Positions 58,401 to 64,000 of a stretch of 64,000 bases of DNA are shown in pieces. Within the stretch, counting starts at the first letter, position 1; each line of letters begins with the position of its first letter. The translations under genes and the position numbers were made by a program. The stretch is from positions 372,001-436,000 of the forward strand of contig NC_089182.1 of assembly GCF_947507565.1 (NCBI RefSeq), written 5' to 3'. This DNA is from Oscarella lobularis (taxonomy: Eukaryota > Porifera > Homoscleromorpha > Homosclerophorida > Oscarellidae). Below the pieces are notes generated by a model. It saw only the letters and a list, made by a program, of their open reading frames with translations, was not told where the DNA came from and searched no databases.

Positions 58401-61400
58401 CATATTTTTAATCTCTTAATCTCATCAGAGTCCTTTGAAGACAGTTCGATGGTGATGATAGAACTGCTCAACAGTGGCTTCGTAGACGTTATGAGTACGT
58501 AGCTGTTTGCAAGAGAATCGTTATCGCTCTGAAGAGTGATATCAGTCACTTTAAGACTCGCAACTTCCACAGTTTCGTCAAAGGTAAGAATAATCTCTGC
58601 CGCATCCATGTTCACGTCGAACGATAAAAGACTCGGTCTCTGCTTGTCGTCCGTGTACGCTGTGACTTGTAGCGCCGACGAAGAATAAATTCTCGCCACG
58701 TCGATCCCTGCCATGTCTCTGACGGCGTCTCTTGAAACCGAGACAAATGTGTTCTTAGAGCTAGTTGCTAGATTCACAAGTTTCTTCAGCTCGTCGCGAT
58801 CGTTCGAACTCAGAGTCAAGACAATTATAGTTCCGTCGCTTTTAGGGAACGTTCCTCCAGTCAGACTATACGATTCCGTTGGACGTGATCGCGTGTTTTG
58901 CAAAGTTACAAATTTTGACGAAAAGGACGACGCATTCACTGTCTCCGAGAAAGTAAATATCATTGCTCCGCCAACGAGATCAAAATCGAACGATATCAAT
59001 CGCGGCGGAGTTGTATCAGGTATGAACTTGGAAGCCTGTATCGAATTCAAAGTGTCAACGGCAGACGCTTCGTTGTCCGCAACGTCTAAAATCATGCCTT
59101 TAACCATGGACACAAACGTGGAGTCCACGCCTAAAGCCAGAGTCTTTTTCTCACGTATCTTGTTCATGTCCGCGGTAGTTATAGAGAAAACTATTTCTGT
59201 TGACGTTGCCTTTGTTATAGCCGTGCCTCCAGTCAGAGTAAAAGAGTCTCCGCTGCCGTTCAACTTGTCTTGAAGCGTCACTCTGGACAAATTGCCTGTG
59301 AGAGGTTTTACGTTCTCGTCGAAGGTCAAAATTAGCTCTGCAGTATTCATGTCAAGTGTAAAGGACGACAATTTAGGTGGCGTTAAGTCGGCCGTATATC
59401 CGCTGACTTGCTTATCACCGACAGCTTGAAGAGAGACAGAAGCCATATCCCTAATTGCGCCGAACGAAATATTCAAAAACGTCGTAGCAACAGAAGTGGC
59501 AAGAGGACTTCTAGACCTCAGAGCCTTTAGATCGGCGTCGGTAACCAAGACTTTGACAGTCGTCAAACCAGTTGAGACAGCCGTTCCTCCGGTAAGCTTG
59601 TAACCTTCGCTTGATCCCTTTGCCTTTGAAAACGTAAAAAGGTCTGGTTTGAGCGTAGTCGAATCGATTGTCTCCGAAAACGTTAGAACTATTTCTAAGG
59701 GAACGGTTAAGCCAGTCATCGTCAAATCGTAGGAGACCAACGTAGGAGGCAGCGTGTCTGCAGTGAAGCCACCGGTTTTGACCTTGATTGCTGCCGACGC
59801 GGATACGTTGTTCTTTGACACGTCTTGAATTGCTCCAGCCTTGAGCCTCAAAAACGTGGAGGGCTCATCGTCCGCCAATGCAGTGAGATTTTTTATCGCA
59901 TTTAAATCCGCATTCGACAATGTGATTGTGACAGTAGGAGACTTGCCTGTTGGAAACGTTCCTCCGGTGAGAGTATAGGTAGCCGAAGGAGACAATTGCG
60001 CGCTTTGGAGCACAAATGCAGTTGCCTGAAGAGACGAACCGTCTACGGTCTCCGAAAAGGACAGCGTTATCGTTCCGGCATTCATATCCATTTCGAACGA
60101 CTCGAGGGTTGGCCGAACAGTATCGCCGGTAAAGTTCCTCACCACCTTCGCAGCGGTATCCGGCAGAGCTTTGACAGGGTTTCCGCTCATGTCTTTCAGA
60201 GACGCGCTGAGAACGGAGAGGAACGTGTTGCCCTTTTCAGTTGCAAGCCCGTCGATTTTCTTCATTTCGTTCAGATCGTTCGTCGTCAGTGTCACAACGA
60301 CGTCCGACGCCGCAGACACAGACGTTTTTCCTCCAGTGAATTTAACGTTCAAAGTAAAACCGATTTCCTTGTTCTGTACAGAAGTATGATTCATGTTCAG
60401 TGTATCGACGTCCACAGTTTCAGTGAAAAACATGTGCAGTGTATTCAGACTCAAGTCGAGATCGTAGAATTCCAATTCTGGCGAAGTGGTGTCAGCCGTA
60501 AAAACAGAAACCTGCTGTCCGGAAGATAAGGCGCCGGCTATTTGTCCGTTCATATCGCTGAACGCATTCGACGCAAAAGATATAAAGGAAGAGCTTGAAT
60601 CGGTAGCAAGAATTCTGTTTGCTTTGATAGCGTTGAGATCGGCCTTGGTAAGGTTTATGGTAAGGTCTGCACTATTACTTGCGGACACCTGGCCTCCCTT
60701 CAGAATCTGCGATCCTCCAGGAGAGGGGGTCACGTCGTTTTGCAAGGTGAACTTCGTTGCATCGACGGAGGATGCGTTGACAATCTCCGAAAACTTTAGA
60801 ATGATCTTTCCAGAGTCCATGTCCAAGTCAAACGAAAGCAACGTCGGCGCCTCCTTGTCCGGCAAATGAGTTGATGCTTGCAGCGCAGAAAACGAAGATA
60901 TTTCGACAATTTCGTTTTGGTTGGAATCCTTAATCGCTCCTGCTTCTACAGCTAAGAAGGTATTTGCTGCGCTTGTGCCCAGCGCGATAAACCCTTTCAG
61001 CTTGTTCAAATCTTCAGCTGTGAGAGTCAAATTAAACGAAGGGCCGAACTCCGCTGGAACTTTTCCTCCGGACAGTGTCAAAGTTTGTGAAGCGACGCTG
61101 CTGTTACTTGAGCTTTGCAAGGTGAATTTGTCAAAAGCAATAGAAGACGTATCGACAGTTTCGCTGAACTGCAATGACAGCACTCCTCTTACGACGTCAA
61201 GAGTAAACGAATCAAGTGTAGGCTTGGTCTTATCGGCGACGTAGTTCGTCGCAACCTTCGCTTCTGACGAAGGTATGCTAATAATGTCAACGCCAGCCAC
61301 ATCATCGAGCATATCCGCCGTAAAACTTATAAAAGTGGTATTCTTGCTTTCTGCTAAACCAGTAATTTTCTTAATTTCGTCCACATCTCCTTTATCTAAT

Positions 61401-64000
61401 TGAATAGTAATCGTATACCCGTTTTCGCTTGGCCTAGATCCGCCCTTGAGAGTATAGCTGGTTGCTGCGGTTCCAATCGAATCCCCATGCAAACTGATCT
61501 TTTCCGGAAGCAACGTCAAAACATTCATGACATCATCAAAGGTCATTGACAAAGTTCCCGCGTCCATGTTTAGAGAGAAAGTTGTCAGTTTCGGACTTGT
61601 CGTATCAGGAACGTAAGTTGCCACCTGCAGTGCAGCGGACGAGGAAACAGCCAACACCTTATTACCGGCCACGTCTAAAACTGCACCAGATTTCACGTAA
61701 ACGTGAGTGTTGGCCTTTCCTGTTGCTAAGTTGAGTTTCTGCTTGATACCACTAACGTCTGCTTTGACTAGAGCAAACTTTAGCACTGTCTTGTCTGAGA
61801 GTGTCTCTATCGTCTGTCCGGACGTAAGGGTGTAGTTCTCGCCTCCGTCGCTGTTCTGCTGAAGAACGATGAGCGAAAAGTCAATTTTGCTGACTGTTGC
61901 ATCAACTGGCTCGTTGAAAGAAAGCTGCATGACTTCTGTATTCATGTTCAATTCGAAGAAGGCTGCAAGAGTCGGACTGACCGAATCCGAAGTATAAACA
62001 CTGACACGCAGCGCAGATGTGCCGTTAACGCGAGGCCTGACGGCATTGCCACCGTCCTTGTTTGGTGCAACATCTTCAATCAGTCCGTCAGTGAAAGATA
62101 TATAAGTGTTATTCTGCTCGGTAGCAAGATTGAGAATCGCTTTCACTTTTTGCACGTCTATAGAAAGCATTTTAAATTTGACTTCAACTCCATTGTCGAC
62201 GGTTATTTTCGAGTCTTCTCCAGTCAGAGTATACGCAGAATCCGACGTAAGAGCATTCTGAAGCGTAATAGCTTTAGCATTGAACGTGTTTAGCCGAACG
62301 GTTTCGTCAAATTTCAGAGTGAGAATGTTTCCATTGAGGTCGAGATCGAACGACGTCATTTGAGGAGCAGTCAGATCGGTAATGAAAACATCGGCCGTAT
62401 CGCTGGCTAAAAAGGTCAAAGAGTCTTCAACGGCGGTGACATTGTTTCCAGCCATGTCTTCGAACGTTGCCGCCGGAAAACGAATCCAGCACGCCGATCC
62501 CTCCGTGCAGAGTTTTTCGTCGGCCTTGATGGCGTTCAAATCATCTTCCGACAAACTAATAGAGATAACCGTGCCGTCTTTGCTCTGAGTGCTTCCTCCT
62601 GTTAAGGTGTACGAAGTTTCGGCTCTACTGTCAAACCAGTCCTGAAGTTTAAGATTCGTGACTATCATAGAAGACGCTTTGATCGCTTCGGAAAACGAAA
62701 GCTTCAGCGTTCCCGAGTTAAGATCAAATTCCTTGAAGCCGACCAACTCGGGAGCAGTCTCGTCGGGAGTGAAACTGGCTATCACTGCCGCTCCATCTGG
62801 ACGAGAAACAACGTTGTTGCCAGCCATGTCTTTGATTGCAGTAGAAGGAAATGAAACGTAGCAGTTGGCGTCGGACGTGCAGAGCGCTAGAACCTTCAAC
62901 TGATCAAGCTCGGTTTTATTGAACGTGACGACGACGTCTTTGACGTTATTCGATGGAGGGACACTTTTGCTTGGAACTAGTTTGACACTTTTGAACGTTT
63001 GAGCGTCTTGAATCGTTATTTGAGACAAAGCAAAGGAATTGACGTTCATTGTCTCGTCGAAGGATAAAGTAAATTTGCCTTCGTCTAGATCCATTGAGAA
63101 TTCGTCCAATTTCGGGCTAGTGGTATCTGGTATCACGGTCTTCGCCTGCTTAGCTGCACTAGACAATATGCTTGCAGCTGGATTTCCCTTTGAGTCTTTC
63201 ACTACGCCTGATGATAAGGCAATAAACGTGTTGCTCGGCAAGGTTCCTAGCCCAGTCAGTTTCTTCAGTTCGTTCAAATCGTCCGAAGTCATTGTGAGTT
63301 TTATGATAGTTTCTGCTACACGTTCGCTGTCTCCTTTCTTCAAGCTTAACTTGACGCCGACACCATTAACCGTACTTTGCAAAGTTATTCTGCTTGAATC
63401 GAACGTCGATCCGTTGACCGTTTCGGAGAAAGTCAAGTTTACAACTCCACTATCGACGTCCAGAACAAAACTGTCTAAAGACGGCGCCAGGTTGTCTTCA
63501 ATAAAACCTGTTGCTTTAAGAGCCGCGGTTTTAGGAATCACTTTTACAGGTTGGCTCGCCATGTCCTTGATCGTCGACTCTTCCAAGCTGATGTACGTAG
63601 TTTCGAGACTGGCTGCCACATCCGTGTTATCAGCAAGCCCATTCGAATCGGAAATACCGAAATCGATAACAACGTCTCGCCCATTAGCACTTGAGCTTGA
63701 GCTCGACGCCGTCAATTGAAACAGAAAAGCCGAATCAGACGTATTTTTCTTTCCTTGCAGTGTTATTCCAGTCACGTCGAGCTTTCCGACATCAACCGGC
63801 TCATTGAATCGCAAAGACAGCCTTTGCAGTCCGAGGTTCAAATCAAAGGACAATAGTTCCGGTTTAGTCGTGTCCGGTGTGAATTGGTCAGCTACCCGTG
63901 CTTCAGACAATTTCGCTACGGCAATGCTTGCCATGTCTTTCACTGCCGCGTTATCAAGGTTGAGATTTGAAGAAAAGGCAGCAGACGCAAGTTCAGTATC
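46481..64000 (-). CDS. Giant Ig-like repeat protein, upstream exon (5' end outside window)
   Basis: This exon encodes 5,840 codons of a tandem-domain protein, with 47 unit starts of the form D-x-x-x-P-x-L plus the tail of another unit at the right edge. Function is unknown; the domains look like SbsA/Big_5-type Ig-like beta-sandwiches, so a structural or adhesive extracellular role is inferred. The frame is open to position 64000: the residues upstream of the GTG at 63943 continue the repeat (a strand, then AAVKDMAS), so 63943 is not the start. No signal peptide or membrane segment is visible, as expected for an internal fragment. Units lack Cys except in particular slots (C-x5-C pairs at about 62860, 62490, 58385, 58010, 54330, 53960, 49870 and 49490) and a few others. 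The exon ends in CTG CAG at 46481, followed by GTAAGC. Translation past this point would stop at TAA (46447-46445), inside the intron. Confidence 0.93.
48302..49033 (-). repeat. Two adjacent Cys-bearing divergent units (copy B, slots 7-8)
   Basis: Slot 7 (49033 to 48680, 118 residues) has cysteines in NKCVNE and VSCKQA. Slot 8 (48679 to 48302, 126 residues) has four, in DNCALN, LFCRL and DCFCMK. The slot-7 pair has a counterpart in copy C (SNCSGG at 40337-40339 and VECFA at 40130-40132), so it predates the separation of B and C or arose by exchange between them. Slot 8 lacks the linker Pro (DTLRKSL), and its FSETV is FNGIV. Confidence 0.8.
51260..59758 (-). repeat. Higher-order repeat copy A (23 units, 8,499 bp)
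   Basis: The block starts at the slot-1 unit ADTLPPTLVSYDLTM, whose hairpin is lengthened (MTGLTVPLEIVLTFSE). It encodes 2,833 residues. Slots 4 and 5 have C-x5-C pairs near 58385 and 58010 (LCSERGNCYL), with GFPG at the end of slot 5. Slot 8 has FDDVM in place of FSETV and ends in VDDVEGVDIIAITNGKA near 56840. Slots 15 and 16 have Cys pairs near 54330 and 53960 (ICTERRDCFIRF). Slot 12 ends GNELAAFSAAEQISNYVAD, closely matching the same slot of copy B (GNEISAFAVAVKPTSYIAD). The slot order is the same as in the other copies, although sequence identity is only moderate. Confidence 0.87.
59759..64000 (-). repeat. Higher-order repeat, partial copy 0 (slots 13-23)
   Basis: This segment is the distal half of a 23-unit block whose slot 1 lies beyond the right edge. 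It contains 11 complete units plus the tail of another. The first complete unit has a serine-rich run followed by NGRDVVI and corresponds to slot 13 of copies A and B. That is shown by a shared SSS-rich stretch, NG and a following GD or GI pair, spaced 23 units apart. Slots 15 and 16 carry C-x5-C pairs near 62860 (LCTSDANCYVSF) and 62490 (LCTEGSACWIRF). The slot-16 unit also has the lengthened C-terminal linker of its class. Confidence 0.85.

Noticed and set aside
63941-63943. GTG at 63943 as the start codon of a 5,832-residue protein
   Set aside because: The frame continues open to 64000 and the 19 upstream codons read as the expected strand and helix end of a repeat unit. It is an internal Val codon of a VKDMAS element.
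1-64000. A bacterial giant surface-protein gene
   Set aside because: The domain type would allow it, but the precise spliceosomal intron at a domain linker is hard to explain in a bacterium. No operon neighbours or ribosome binding site are visible.
1-64000. Recent satellite expansion or an assembly artefact that duplicated one block
   Set aside because: Block copies are only moderately similar in protein sequence, with distinct insertions and Cys changes, so they are old and not copies made in assembly.
1-64000. tRNA, rRNA, CRISPR array, transposon ends, promoter or terminator
   Set aside because: Nothing outside the coding repeat was seen; the only non-coding bases I could identify are the 48 of the intron.

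Overview
The whole window lies inside one enormous protein-coding gene on the minus strand, read from high to low coordinates. Neither end of the gene is present. The frame is open from position 64000 down to 46481, is interrupted by one 48-bp GT-AG intron (46480 to 46433), and resumes in phase 0 from 46432 down to position 2. I checked the frame by translating at 46432, 42691, 40928, 38620, 37220, 36845, 34144, 31168, 25627, 23020, 17083, 9631, 8488, 7741, 2660 and 2, and it is the same each time. That gives about 21,317 codons (roughly 2.2 to 2.3 MDa) without a real start or stop. The second exon alone is at least 46.4 kb.

The protein is a tandem array of one domain of about 118 to 132 residues, average about 124. 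In order, the unit reads: a linker like PDTTxPxL, a beta-hairpin like FxLDMxxGxLxLxFSETVN, a segment ending ITLQ, a stretch like YxLTGG, a helix-like piece like ADLNxIKxxxxLATS, the strand NTYLS, then AIKDMAGN and a strand running into the next linker. The order and motifs, especially FSE..V and D(M/L)AGN, resemble bacterial-type SbsA/Big_5 Ig-like domains, with an extra helical segment. About 172 units are visible.

The units are not interchangeable. They are arranged as a 23-unit higher-order repeat of about 2,840 residues (about 8.54 kb). Seven copies are present (A to G, starting at 59758, 51259, 42691, 34144, 25627, 17083 and 8488), plus a partial copy at the right edge. Each slot keeps its own signature from copy to copy. 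Slot 1 has a lengthened hairpin (often PPL). Slots 4 and 5, and again 15 and 16, carry a C-x5-C pair. Slot 5 often ends in G-x-P-G, and slot 8 replaces the FSET glutamate and often ends in a DxxxxDVxxITDG motif. The Cys doublets fall at alternating intervals of about 4.07 kb (11 units) and 4.47 kb (12 units) right across the window.

The organism is a eukaryote with compact introns and the standard nuclear code. The splice sites restore the repeat consensus exactly, which is hard to explain otherwise. The C-x5-C pairs and frequent N-x-S/T sites suggest a secreted or cell-surface protein. A sponge or another early-branching animal or protist lineage is plausible, but the sequence does not settle it. 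I found no second gene, RNA gene, mobile element, promoter or terminator. All plus-strand open frames are antisense shadows of this array.
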